From positions 1,837,501 through 1,901,500 of the forward strand of contig NZ_CP083956.1 of the NCBI RefSeq assembly GCF_006442795.2: 64,000 nt of DNA. Direction: 5' to 3'. This stretch comes from Mesorhizobium sp. B1-1-8 (GTDB lineage Bacteria > Pseudomonadota > Alphaproteobacteria > Rhizobiales > Rhizobiaceae). Position 1 is the first letter of the stretch. The number at the start of each line of letters is the position of its first letter. The position numbers and the translations under genes were made by a program. Shown piece after piece: positions 7,883-15,389 of this stretch. The notes below the pieces were generated by a model, which saw only the letters and a list, made by a program, of their open reading frames with translations, had not been told where the DNA came from and searched no databases.

Positions 7883-8551
7883 TCATCCTTCTGGCTGGCA
7901 GGTCAGTTCGAGCTTGGTGGCGAAAATCTTGCTCATGTTGGTGCCCGTCGGATCGTTGAAGAAAGCTTCCGTCAGAGTCTTCTGGTTTTCCTTGATCGCT
8001 TCATCCGGGTCCGGACGAATGACCTTGCTCGTGCATGTCGAGGGAAGTCCCGCGACCGTGATGTTGGAATCCTCGGTGAAATCGATCGCGGTGTAGAAGG
8101 TCGGATCATAGACACCGATGTCGATCTTGCCGGTGAGCTTGATCGGTGTCTTCGGCTGGGACTCGAACAGGATGATCAGCTGGTCGTTGTCGAAGTTGGC
8201 CATCAGATGCGGGGGCGGGACCATAGTTACGTCCTTGCCGTTCTGGGTGACGAGCTGGAAGTAGTTGAACTCCGCCAGCGAGGCATGGACGGTGTCTGCC
8301 ACTTCCTTGAGCTCTTTGTCGTCAAGCTTCAGGTCGGAGTTCTTGTCGAACTCCATCATCACCGTACTCGAAAACAGGTCGTCGAACCGCCACAGATGGC
8401 GCAGCGCTTTCACACTTTGGTGATCCTCGCTCAGGATCACGTCGAGCCGGGCTTCGGCGAAGACATGCGGATGCACCTCGGCCGGCTCGACCGCGGCGAA
8501 CGTCGCCGCCAGGGCCAAAGCCAGCATGGTTGCTTGCCGTTTCAAGTGCAT
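7883..8551 (-). CDS. DUF1007 periplasmic protein (NicO transporter partner)
   Basis: A 222-residue protein with an N-terminal signal peptide (about residues 1-26, ending in AEVHPHVF). The HPHVFAEA motif just after the cleavage region is the DUF1007 signature and could bind metal. Later conserved pieces include LRHLWRFDDLFSS and YDPTFYTAIDF. Members are encoded beside NicO/RcnA-like nickel or cobalt transporters and are thought to handle metal in the periplasm. It is the first gene of a two-gene operon with the exporter. Confidence 0.8.
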   Translation of the reverse strand: MHLKRQATMLALALAATFAAVEPAEVHPHVFAEARLDVILSEDHQSVKALRHLWRFDDLFSSTVMMEFDKNSDLKLDDKELKEVADTVHASLAEFNYFQLVTQNGKDVTMVPPPHLMANFDNDQLIILFESQPKTPIKLTGKIDIGVYDPTFYTAIDFTEDSNITVAGLPSTCTSKVIRPDPDEAIKENQKTLTEAFFNDPTGTNMSKIFATKLELTCQPEG

Positions 8552-8639
8552 TCTTGGGCCGCGATTCCATCGACTTCGGGGTGAAACCCGACAGTTATCA
8601 GAAAGGGGGCGAAATTGGGACCGCGACCATCAGAAAGAC

Positions 8640-9539
8640 CTAGGCGGCGTCGCGCGTCCTGAACCAATGCACCAGGAAATCGACGAAGACGCGGACCTTG
8701 GCAGGGAGGTAGCGGCGGTGCGGGTAGACGGCGAAGATGCCGCTGCCCGACAGGATGCGATTGTCGAGCACCGTCACCAGCCGGCCGCTTGCAATGTCGG
8801 GCGCGGCGATGAAATCGGGCAGGATGGTGAAGCCCAAGCCCGAGACGGCGGCGGCTCTCGCCGCCATCGGGCTGTTCACCTCGATCGGACCCGACACGGT
8901 GACGCTGACCGAATCCTCGCCGTCACCCTTGAAGCGCCAATTGGCCAAAGAGCGGCCATTGGTGTCGACGATGCAGGGCATGTTGGAGAGGTCCTGCGGG
9001 CGCGTCGGCATGCCATGCTTTGCGATCAGCTCGGGCGACGCGCAAAGCTTGATCGAAAACGGGCCTAGGCGCCTGGCGATCAGCGATGAGTTTTCCAGCC
9101 GCGAGATGCGCACGGCAACATCAAAGCCTTCCTCGACCAGATCGACGAAGCGGTCGTCGAGATGGATGTCGAGCACGATGTCCGGGTGCTGCTTGGCGAA
9201 GTCGATCAGCGACTGGCCGATCGGCGCGTCGGCGAAGGTGCGCGCCGCCGAAAGCTTGATCCTGCCGCGCACGTCGCCGGACGATTCGCGCACGGCGTCG
9301 GCCAGACTGTCGACCTCGCGGACAATTTCCGAAGCGCGCTGATAGTAGGTGTGGCCGGCCTCAGTCATAGAGAACTGCCTGGTGGTGCGGTTCAAAAGCA
9401 GCGCGCCGAGCTCGTCCTCCAGCTCGCGCACATATTTCGACAGCAGCGCCTTTGAGCGGCCGATCTTGCGCGCGGCGGCCGAAAAGCCTTCGGCCTCGAC
9501 CACATCGATGAAGGCGCGCATGCGGGTCAATGTGTCCAT
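8640..9539 (-). CDS. LysR-family transcriptional regulator
   Basis: A 299-residue protein. The winged helix-turn-helix spans residues 1-60 (MRAFIDVVEAEGFSAAARKIG, then RSKALLSKYVRELEDELG), and the effector-binding domain follows (about 90-295). The ATG at 9539 is two bases after the amidase stop codon, so the regulator is cotranscribed with the amidase. It probably controls that operon and/or unlinked targets. The inducer is unknown. LysR genes are more usually divergent from their target, so control of the neighbouring amidase is only a guess. Confidence 0.85.
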   Translation of the reverse strand: MDTLTRMRAFIDVVEAEGFSAAARKIGRSKALLSKYVRELEDELGALLLNRTTRQFSMTEAGHTYYQRASEIVREVDSLADAVRESSGDVRGRIKLSAARTFADAPIGQSLIDFAKQHPDIVLDIHLDDRFVDLVEEGFDVAVRISRLENSSLIARRLGPFSIKLCASPELIAKHGMPTRPQDLSNMPCIVDTNGRSLANWRFKGDGEDSVSVTVSGPIEVNSPMAARAAAVSGLGFTILPDFIAAPDIASGRLVTVLDNRILSGSGIFAVYPHRRYLPAKVRVFVDFLVHWFRTRDAA

Positions 9540-9541
9540 GA

Positions 9542-10738
9542 TCAGATCTTTCGTGCCGCGTCGAGAATCCTGCGGCCGAGCCGTATCAGGGCAATGTCGC
9601 TGCCGGAAGGGCCCAGCAGCGACAGGCCGAAGGGCGCCCCGTCGACGGAGCCGAGCGGCAAGGTGATCTGCGGGAATCCCGACAGGCCGGCTAGGCAGAG
9701 CAGATGCAGGGCCCGTTCGCGATAGGCCTGGAACTGTTCCGGCATGCTCGCGGCTAGCGGCGCCGCACCCGGAACCGTGGGCAGCACGAGAAAGCCGTTG
9801 TTGCCGAGCAGCGCGCCCAGCTCGGAACGGAAGGCCTGTCGGCGTTCCCGCTCGGCGGCAACCGTGCCGGCATCGATGGTGCGGCCGAAGTCGAACCGCT
9901 CCTCGACACCCGGGCTGAGGCGTCCGCCGCCCGAGATCCACGCGCCATGCTCGCGCCAGGCCTCAAAGGCCTGCAAGCGGCGAAAGCACCAGTAAAGCTC
10001 GTCGGGGATCGAGGCGAAGGCGTATTCGGTCTCCGCAGGCTGGCCGATGACGGCGGCAGCCGTCGCCTTCATGCGCGCATATTCGGCGGCTTCCGCCGGA
10101 CCGGCGACGAAGGCGTCCAGCCGGCGGATCGATAGCGGACGGTTGAGCGGTTGCTGGTGCGGGTCGCGGCCGAGCAAGAGCTTGCCGACCGCCTCATAGG
10201 TCTCGATGTCGTCGGCGAACCAGCCGAACGTGTCGAAGCTCGGCGCCAGCTTCATGGCGCCGTCGAGCGAGATGCGGCCATGCGTGGTGCGCAGCCCGAT
10301 CAGCCCGCAAAAGCTCGCCGGCGCACGGATCGAGCCGCCGGTGTCGGAACCGGTGGCAATGTCGGCAAGGCCGCCGGCGACCGCCGCCGCCGAACCGGAC
10401 GATGAGCCGCCGGTGACGCGGTCGGGTGCGGCCGGGTTCACCGGAAACGGGAAATGCGCGTTCTGGCCGAACAAAGAGAAGGCAAGCTCGTCGGTCTGCG
10501 TCTTGCCGACGAAGCGCGCGCCGGCATCGAGAATCACCTGCACGGCCTTGGCCGTCTGCGAGGCGGCGTGTCCCTCCTCGAATTTCTTCGGATTGCCGCA
10601 GCCGGTGCGGTAACCGGCGACATCGTAAATGTCCTTGACCGCCAGGCGCAGGCCGGCAAGCGGGCCCAATTCGGCATGTGCCACAGGCATTTGACGAACA
10701 TCGAGGAAGGCGTTGAGAGGACCCTGGGTGCCTGGCAT
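9542..10738 (-). CDS. Amidase-signature enzyme (AMI1-like)
   Basis: A 398-residue amidase-signature hydrolase that cleaves a carboxamide to acid plus ammonia. The Ser-cisSer-Lys triad is visible: K35 in LRLAVKDIYD, cis-Ser near S112 in GGSSSGSA, and nucleophile S136 in GSDTGGSIRAP. The compact length resembles the short plant AMI1-type (indole-3-acetamide) amidases, but substrate cannot be assigned from sequence. The ATG at 10738 is the first in a divergent intergenic region of more than 500 bases. It is cotranscribed with the LysR regulator downstream. Confidence 0.82.
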   Translation of the reverse strand: MPGTQGPLNAFLDVRQMPVAHAELGPLAGLRLAVKDIYDVAGYRTGCGNPKKFEEGHAASQTAKAVQVILDAGARFVGKTQTDELAFSLFGQNAHFPFPVNPAAPDRVTGGSSSGSAAAVAGGLADIATGSDTGGSIRAPASFCGLIGLRTTHGRISLDGAMKLAPSFDTFGWFADDIETYEAVGKLLLGRDPHQQPLNRPLSIRRLDAFVAGPAEAAEYARMKATAAAVIGQPAETEYAFASIPDELYWCFRRLQAFEAWREHGAWISGGGRLSPGVEERFDFGRTIDAGTVAAERERRQAFRSELGALLGNNGFLVLPTVPGAAPLAASMPEQFQAYRERALHLLCLAGLSGFPQITLPLGSVDGAPFGLSLLGPSGSDIALIRLGRRILDAARKI

Positions 10739-10812
10739 CGTTCGATTTCCGGATACGGTTCACAAAGATTGTTCGATGCCAGAAATTTTACAACCTGCGC
10801 TGACGATTTTTA

Positions 10813-10840
10813 TTGATTGTGAAACCCTTCGCTCCTATAT
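10813..10840 (+). promoter_or_regulatory. Candidate sigma-70 promoter for speF leader/ODC transcript
   Basis: TTGATT (10813-10818) and CTATAT (10835-10840) are separated by 16 bases, close to the rhizobial consensus CTTGAC-N17-CTATAT. It points towards the leader RNA and decarboxylase. Transcription from here would leave a 5' untranslated region of about 435 bases. Confidence 0.5.
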
Positions 10841-10894
10841 CGCGCTTGCCCAAAGTCGCACGTGCCTGTGGGTGTCCGCCGATCCTCGAATGGT

Positions 10895-11282
10895 GAGGGC
10901 AATCGGTAAGGTAACTGGAGCCAACCCCTCCAGTCGGTCTAGTGGCCAACCGCCAGACCGAGGACACCTTGAAGCAACGACGGTGCGGGCCTTTCTGGTT
11001 CTCTGCCGGTTGTCCAAAGACCGGGGTTACTAAAGAGGCACACCTTCATTGCCGGCAGTGCGGAACGGGGTTCTCCCAGTCCAAGCCAAGGCAGACAAAG
11101 CGAACCGGGGCCGGGCAAGGCCAAGGTTCATCGCCGCGAGACGGCGTTTCATGGTTCCGGGGTCTCCACCGGCTGGTCCCATGGATTTTCCGTCCCGCCT
11201 TTGTCCACCGCGTGTTCGCGAGGCCGACAGCCCGCGTCGCGCAGCCTTATTGCACGCCGCAAGGCGTGATGGAGAAACCCCG
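10895..11282 (+). ncRNA. speF-type leader RNA upstream of ornithine decarboxylase
   Basis: This gene-free stretch of about 390 bases precedes a SpeF-type decarboxylase, exactly where the alphaproteobacterial speF leader motif (Rfam speF) occurs. Structure is visible. Hairpin 1 is CTGGAG/CTCCAG (10915-10933) with loop CCAACCC. Hairpin 2 is TCGGTC-TGGC/GCCA-GACCGA (10934-10961) with loop CAACC. Just before the start codon, CACGCC-GCAA-GGCGTG (11253-11268) is a perfect GNRA-capped hairpin abutting the Shine-Dalgarno GGAG (11271-11274). This suggests control of translation or attenuation by an unknown ligand. The family name is recalled, not searched. Confidence 0.65.
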
Positions 11283-12416
11283 ATGGCTACACAGCGCATC
11301 CTCGACTTCCTCGCCACCCGACGTCCGAACGGCCCCTGCCTCGTTGTCGATCTCGATGTCGTGCGCGACAATTTCCGCGCCTTCGAGAAGGCGCTGCCCG
11401 ATTCCAAGATCTACTATGCGGTGAAAGCAAACCCGGCGCCGGAGATCCTGCGCCTGCTTGCTGCGATGGGCTCGTCCTTCGACACCGCATCCGTTGCCGA
11501 AGTCGAGATGGCGATGGACGCCGGTGCGCCGGCGGACCGCATTTCCTTCGGCAACACCATCAAGAAGGAGCGCGACATCGCACGCGCCTACCATCTCGGC
11601 ATTCGCCTGTTCGCGGTCGACTGCGTCGAGGAAGTCGAGAAGATCGCCCGCGTCGCTCCCGGCGCGCGGGTGTTCTGCCGCGTTTTGACCGACGGCGAGG
11701 GTGCCGAATGGCCGCTGTCGCGCAAGTTCGGCTGCGTGCCGGCGATGGCCGTCGACGTGCTGCGCCATGCCAGGGGCCTCGGCCTCGACGCTTATGGCGT
11801 GTCGTTCCATGTCGGCTCGCAGCAGACCGATCTCTCGGCTTGGGACCGCGCGCTTGCAGATGCCAAGAAGGTGTTCGCAACGCTCGCCGACGAAGGCATC
11901 GTTCTGAAAATGGTCAATATGGGCGGCGGTTTTCCGACCCGTTACCTGAAGGACGTGCCGGCGGCGCAGGCCTATGGCCAGGCGATCTTCTCGGCGCTGC
12001 GCAAGCATTTCGGCAATGCGCTGCCCGAGACCATCATCGAGCCGGGCCGCGGCATGGTCGGCAATGCCGGTGTCATCAAGTCGGAAGTCGTGCTGATCTC
12101 GAAGAAGGCCGACAACGACAATGTGCGCTGGGTGTTCCTCGACATCGGCAAGTTCGGCGGCCTCGCCGAGACCATGGACGAGGCGATCCGCTACCCGATC
12201 GTCACGCCGCATGACGGCAGCGAGACCGCGCCCTGCGTGCTCGCCGGCCCGACCTGCGATTCGGCCGACGTGATGTACGAGAAGACGCCCTATCCGCTGC
12301 CCTTGTCGCTGACCATCGGCGACGAGGTGCTGATCGAAGGCACCGGCGCCTACACGACCACCTATTCGGCGGTCGCCTTCAACGGCTTCGAGCCTCTCCG
12401 ATCCTACGTGATCTGA
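11283..12416 (+). CDS. Ornithine/lysine-type decarboxylase, fold-type III PLP enzyme
   Basis: A 377-residue decarboxylase of the eukaryote-like ODC/DapDC fold, converting ornithine (or lysine) to putrescine (or cadaverine) in the cytoplasm. The PLP lysine is K48 in YYAVKAN. The phosphate-binding glycine-rich EPGRGMVGNAG is at 253-263. The catalytic cysteine is C325 in PTCDSADVMYE, whose aspartate helps bind the substrate amine. HVGSQ (177-181) is also typical. The start at 11283 follows GGAGA. Upstream in-frame codons fall in the leader RNA and are rejected. Regulation by the leader is likely. Confidence 0.9.
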   Translation: MATQRILDFLATRRPNGPCLVVDLDVVRDNFRAFEKALPDSKIYYAVKANPAPEILRLLAAMGSSFDTASVAEVEMAMDAGAPADRISFGNTIKKERDIARAYHLGIRLFAVDCVEEVEKIARVAPGARVFCRVLTDGEGAEWPLSRKFGCVPAMAVDVLRHARGLGLDAYGVSFHVGSQQTDLSAWDRALADAKKVFATLADEGIVLKMVNMGGGFPTRYLKDVPAAQAYGQAIFSALRKHFGNALPETIIEPGRGMVGNAGVIKSEVVLISKKADNDNVRWVFLDIGKFGGLAETMDEAIRYPIVTPHDGSETAPCVLAGPTCDSADVMYEKTPYPLPLSLTIGDEVLIEGTGAYTTTYSAVAFNGFEPLRSYVI

Positions 12417-12417
12417 C

Positions 12418-12433
12418 CGGTTCGAAAGAACCG
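12418..12433 (+). terminator. GNRA-capped hairpin directly after the decarboxylase stop
   Basis: CGGTTC-GAAA-GAACCG is a perfect six-pair hairpin starting two bases after the stop codon. No T-run follows, so termination is uncertain; it may protect the 3' end instead. A second, imperfect stem follows around 12449-12473. Confidence 0.4.
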
Positions 12434-12514
12434 CTCGGATCATCCCAGGTGGGTGCCTGTCATCCACCCGGGCTCGCTTGTGGAACAGATCTCCGCTCGT
12501 GAAGGATCGCGGAT

Positions 12515-13240
12515 ATGGACATTGCAAATTTCATCGTTGAGGGCGTCGCGCGGGTAGTCTCCCCCCTTGAGGGGGAGATGGCCGCGCAGCGGCCAGAGGG
12601 GGTCGGTTCGACCGGACTCGGCCTCCTGCAGATGTCGGCTGGCGCTTCACGCGCGGCGTCTGTCGCCTTTGGCGACATCTCCCCCTCGAGCGGGGAGATT
12701 GCCCGCGCTTTTGCCATCGTCGCCGAAACCTCGGCTGACGTCGCGGCGCGCGAGGCGCTGCTCGACCGCGCCATGGGGCCGAAGCGCAGAAAGAAGTCGT
12801 CCGAGAAGCTGCGGCGCGGCCGCCGTCCCTCGGAAGGCCTCGCGTTTGTCGCGCGGGATGCCTCCGGCTCGGTGCTTGGTACCGTGCGGCTCTGGGATGT
12901 GACGCTTGGCGAGAACGGTCCGGCGGCGCTGCTGCTTGGGCCGCTCGCGGTCGATCCGGCGTTGAAGAGCGGCGGCATCGGCTCGGCGCTGATGCAGCAT
13001 GCGATCGCCGAGGCCGCGCGCCTCGGCCATGGCGCGATCCTGCTGGTCGGCGATGCGCCTTACTATGGACGGTTCGGCTTCTCCGCCGAGCGCACGGGCG
13101 CGCTTGCCATGCCCGGGCCTTATGAGCGGCACCGCCTGCTGGCGCTGGAGCTGAAGGCCGCCGCGCTTGACGGCGCCAAGGGCACGATCAAGGCCGCCGG
13201 CCGCAAGATCAAGGGGCTGGCGATGGGGTTCGTCGCCTAG
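12515..13240 (+). CDS. GNAT acetyltransferase with palindromic repeat inserted in its N-terminal coding region
   Basis: A 241-residue reading frame. The start at 12515 has AAGGA (12502-12506) eight bases upstream. Residues 1-14 (MDIANFIVEGVARV) are followed by about 48 residues encoded by a palindromic intergenic-type repeat (SPLEGEM... ...GDISPSSGEI). The conserved protein then resumes (AIVAETSADVAAREALLDRAMG). The C-terminal GNAT core is intact, with an acetyl-CoA loop region LAVDPALKSGGIGSALMQHA and YYGRFGFSAE. It is a YhbS-like N-acetyltransferase of unknown substrate. The repeat keeps the frame open, so the gene is probably still translated, but with a foreign insert. Confidence 0.75.
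   Translation: MDIANFIVEGVARVVSPLEGEMAAQRPEGVGSTGLGLLQMSAGASRAASVAFGDISPSSGEIARAFAIVAETSADVAAREALLDRAMGPKRRKKSSEKLRRGRRPSEGLAFVARDASGSVLGTVRLWDVTLGENGPAALLLGPLAVDPALKSGGIGSALMQHAIAEAARLGHGAILLVGDAPYYGRFGFSAERTGALAMPGPYERHRLLALELKAAALDGAKGTIKAAGRKIKGLAMGFVA
12558..12699. repeat. Palindromic mobile repeat element embedded in coding sequence
   Basis: A 142-base mosaic of palindromes: TCTCCCCC/GGGGGAGA (12558-12578), TGGCCGC/GCGGCCA (12579-12595), a TGTCGCC/GGCGACA stem (12661-12676) and a terminal ATCTCCCC/GGGGAGAT (12677-12699). The two ends mirror each other, so the whole element can fold on itself. This CTCCCC-TTGAGGGGGAGATG-type unit is familiar as an abundant Mesorhizobium intergenic repeat (recalled, not searched). 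Confidence 0.75.
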
Positions 13241-13259
13241 TCTCGGAGACCGAGAAGCC

Positions 13260-13297
13260 GATGCGGCGCCACGCTCAAGAAATCGCGGCGCCGCATC
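13260..13297. terminator. Long inverted repeat between convergent genes
   Basis: GATGCGGCGCC (13260-13270) and GGCGCCGCATC (13287-13297) form a perfect 11-pair stem with a 16-base loop. It lies between the GNAT and SCP2 genes, which converge here. A smaller hairpin TCTCGG/CCGAGA (13241-13255) precedes it. Without T-runs it is at best a bidirectional attenuating structure. Confidence 0.45.
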
Positions 13298-13322
13298 ATC
13301 AGTTTGGTGACTGTATTGCCGA

Positions 13323-13607
13323 TCAGCCGAGCAACTGGCTGAGCGCCATTGCGACCGTCATGTCGCCCTCGACCTTGAGCTTGCCGGCCATGAAGGCCAT
13401 GGTCGGGTTGAGGTCGCCGGCAATCAGCGAATCCAGATCGTCAAGCGATAGCTTGATGGTGCAGTCGGTCGGAGCATCGCTGGTCGAGACGGTCGCGCCG
13501 TCGACGACAATGACGCCGTCGCTGCCGGTGTCGAATTTCACCGAATGCTCGAATCCGGCGCTTGCCACGCGCGACCTGATCCTGTCGGCAATCTCCTGAA
13601 CGCTCAT
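13323..13607 (-). CDS. SCP2 sterol-binding domain protein
   Basis: A 94-residue single-domain SCP-2 fold protein starting MSVQEIADRIRSRV. The start at 13607 is chosen because GAGGA lies eight bases upstream; an in-frame ATG five codons earlier is poorer. Signature segments are SVKFDTGSDGVIVVDG and a C-terminal FMAGKLKVEGDMTVAMAL, the lipid-binding SCP2 motif. Such proteins bind acyl-CoAs or other hydrophobic ligands in the cytoplasm. The promoter and operator upstream suggest regulation tied to acyl-CoA metabolism. Confidence 0.88.
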   Translation of the reverse strand: MSVQEIADRIRSRVASAGFEHSVKFDTGSDGVIVVDGATVSTSDAPTDCTIKLSLDDLDSLIAGDLNPTMAFMAGKLKVEGDMTVAMALSQLLG

Positions 13608-13691
13608 GGCTGTTTTCCTCATTCGTTGGGTTTGGCGCGGATCGGCTCGGTTGGCCGGGGCCGCCTATGTTGCGATCACGGTCGCTGCGGC

Positions 13692-13721
13692 ATATAGCTT
13701 CGGGTTGACGTTAACGTCAAC
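13692..13721 (-). promoter_or_regulatory. Sigma-70 promoter overlapped by an 18-bp perfect palindrome (operator) for the SCP2 gene
   Basis: On the minus strand TTGACG (13720-13715) and CTATAT (13697-13692) are spaced by exactly 17 bases, a near-perfect rhizobial promoter. The -35 box lies inside GTTGACGTTAACGTCAAC (13704-13721), a perfect 18-bp palindrome. Its form resembles the operators of MerR-family LiuR-type regulators of branched-chain and fatty acid catabolism; that link is inference. Confidence 0.7.
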
Positions 13722-13799
13722 GCGGTCGTCATGCGTCATCTCGCATCACCAAAGAAAAGGTGAACTCCGAGGCGAGGCGTGCCCGGCCGACCGAAACGA

Positions 13800-14321
13800 T
13801 CAATGTGCCTGGAACGGCTTGGTCATCGCTTGCGCGGTGTCGCCGGCATTCTTGCGGCGTCGGATGGCATTATCGCGGATCTCGTCCTTGGACAGGAAGT
13901 TGACCTGGTCGACCAACACGTCATGCACCAGTTCGACACCGACGCGGGCGTTGACGGTGTCGCGGATGGCCTTGCGGAAGGCGTCGAGATCGATCGTGTC
14001 CTTCTTGGTGAAGTCGATTTGCGGATTGGAATAGAGGTAGGAGTAGACCTGATCGGTTATCAGCGCCGGCGCCGGGATCGACAGTTTCTTTATCTGGTCC
14101 GGTTCCACCGTGTAGACAAGCTTGGTGAGAAAATAGCCGTCGATCCTGGAATCGCGGATCAGAGGCACCGAGATGATGTCGGTCTTGACGTAGTCGAGCC
14201 CACCCAGCATCGGCTTCGGCGTCTCGCCGACGCCGCGCTCGCCCGCTGCCTGGAACGAGTAGAAAACCGCGCCGAGGGTCACGGCGCAGATCCACAGCCC
14301 GGCGGCGATGAATTTTATCAC
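13800..14321 (-). CDS. Single-pass membrane protein in flagellar operon, FliL-like topology, hypothetical
   Basis: A 173-residue protein. The GTG at 14321 is preferred because AAGGA lies eight bases upstream and the N-terminus (MIKFIAAGLWICAVTLGAVF) then starts with a membrane anchor. An upstream ATG at 14402 would overlap the previous gene. The remainder is a periplasmic domain (KTDIISVPLIRDSRIDGYF, then DLDAFRKAIRDTVNARVG and VLVDQVNFLSKDEI). The pattern of one anchor plus a globular region ending near a conserved amphipathic helix recalls FliL, but a separate fliL is present at 51.2 kb. It is the last gene of the flgJ operon; function unknown. Confidence 0.7.
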   Translation of the reverse strand: MIKFIAAGLWICAVTLGAVFYSFQAAGERGVGETPKPMLGGLDYVKTDIISVPLIRDSRIDGYFLTKLVYTVEPDQIKKLSIPAPALITDQVYSYLYSNPQIDFTKKDTIDLDAFRKAIRDTVNARVGVELVHDVLVDQVNFLSKDEIRDNAIRRRKNAGDTAQAMTKPFQAH

Positions 14322-14352
14322 CCGGTCTTTCCTTGCGCCCTTGTCGGCCCAA

Positions 14353-14775
14353 TCATGCGCGGGCCCATCCGAATTCGCCGGCCGAGTAGGTGCCGTCGGC
14401 ATCGGCGCGCTGGATCGCGTTCTTCAAAAGCGTGGCGACCTCGGTGACGGCATTTAGGTGGGCAAGGATCGCCGCCTCGTTCTTCGCCAGCTTCTGGCGC
14501 AGCCGCAGCAGCCCCTCGCGATGCTGCTCGAGGAATTCGATCTCGTTGGCGCCCTTCAGGGCGCGCGTCAGTTCGTAAAGGTAGCGGCTCTTGCGCGCAT
14601 TGGAGGCCTTGAGGTCGTAGCCGGTTCCGCCGCGGATACCCGCAGTCTCCTCATCGACCGCTTCCTCGATGCGGCCAATGATGGCCAGGAGATTGCCGGG
14701 CCGAGTGAGCGCGACCGGCGCTTCCGGCACGCTGGTTCGCGCCGGCAGATTGGAAAAGTCCGATTGGTCGGCCAT
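14353..14775 (-). CDS. FlgN-like flagellar export chaperone candidate
   Basis: A 140-residue mostly helical soluble protein, with a long amphipathic segment from about residue 30 to 125 (ALKGANEIEFLEQHREGLLRLRQ). Size, helix content and position immediately after the rod-binding FlgJ-like gene fit a FlgN-type chaperone for hook-associated proteins FlgK/FlgL. No diagnostic motif is visible, so the assignment rests on context. It starts 8 bases after the flgJ stop. Confidence 0.5.
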   Translation of the reverse strand: MADQSDFSNLPARTSVPEAPVALTRPGNLLAIIGRIEEAVDEETAGIRGGTGYDLKASNARKSRYLYELTRALKGANEIEFLEQHREGLLRLRQKLAKNEAAILAHLNAVTEVATLLKNAIQRADADGTYSAGEFGWARA

Positions 14776-14783
14776 GTAGGTCC

Positions 14784-15353
14784 CTAGATCTTGATATCCG
14801 TTTTTATGGTTGCGTCGTCCCCGGTCATCGACCGTGCAGCCTTGCGTTCAAGTTCCTCGACCATCGAGGTCGAGAGTCTGGTCTGCTGGTCGATCTCGGT
14901 CTTCAGCGGCCCGCCGCCAACCGGCCCGACGGGCACGGTGCGCTTGCCGTCGAGATAGTGGTCGGCCAGCATCGACCTGGCGATGCCGATGCCGCCATGC
15001 TTGGCCATGATGTCGGCGACCTGCTCGGAGAGCTGCGATTTCCACATGTCGCCGGCCAGCCCCTTGCCGTAAACGCCCTCGGTGTCCTTGGGCATCATGT
15101 TCTGGATGAAGGTTTGCAGCACCATCGCCTCGAAGCGCTGGAACTTCCTGGCCGGGTTTGTTGCTTCCGCCTTGTCCGCCGCGGCGCGCGACAGCACGGA
15201 GCCGGCATCGATCGAAGCAGCCTGGTCGGCCGAGAAAGATCCCGTCGTTCCGCCGGTGCGCCTCGCCAGCGCTGCCCGAGCGGCCTCGACATCGGCCGGC
15301 TCGGCCGCGCGGGCAACATCCATCACGATGTCGCTGGGAGGTGAGATCGCCAA
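14784..15353 (-). CDS. flgJ: Rod-binding protein, FlgJ N-terminal-domain type
   Basis: A 189-residue protein. The TTG at 15353 is chosen because it gives the N-terminus MAISPPSDIVMDVARAAEP, familiar from rhizobial orthologues; an ATG at 15323 would remove it. The central FEAMVLQTFIQNMMP motif (about residues 77-91) and YGKGLAGDMWKSQLSEQVADIMAKHGGIGIA are the rod-binding (PF10135-type) signature. It caps or scaffolds the rod in the periplasm. It lacks the C-terminal muramidase domain of enterobacterial FlgJ; the separate lytic transglycosylase at 41.0 kb may supply that activity. Confidence 0.82.
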   Translation of the reverse strand: MAISPPSDIVMDVARAAEPADVEAARAALARRTGGTTGSFSADQAASIDAGSVLSRAAADKAEATNPARKFQRFEAMVLQTFIQNMMPKDTEGVYGKGLAGDMWKSQLSEQVADIMAKHGGIGIARSMLADHYLDGKRTVPVGPVGGGPLKTEIDQQTRLSTSMVEELERKAARSMTGDDATIKTDIKI

Positions 15354-15389
15354 GAAAGGTCCGCCTTTTTTGCCGGTTTTGTTATCCTC

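Noticed and set aside
10942..11424. Open frames inside the speF-type leader region
   Set aside because: They overlap the structured leader and the decarboxylase in the wrong frame and have no ribosome sites.
12418..12480. A standard rho-independent terminator after the decarboxylase
   Set aside because: The hairpins are good but no T-run follows, so it is reported only as a low-confidence hairpin.
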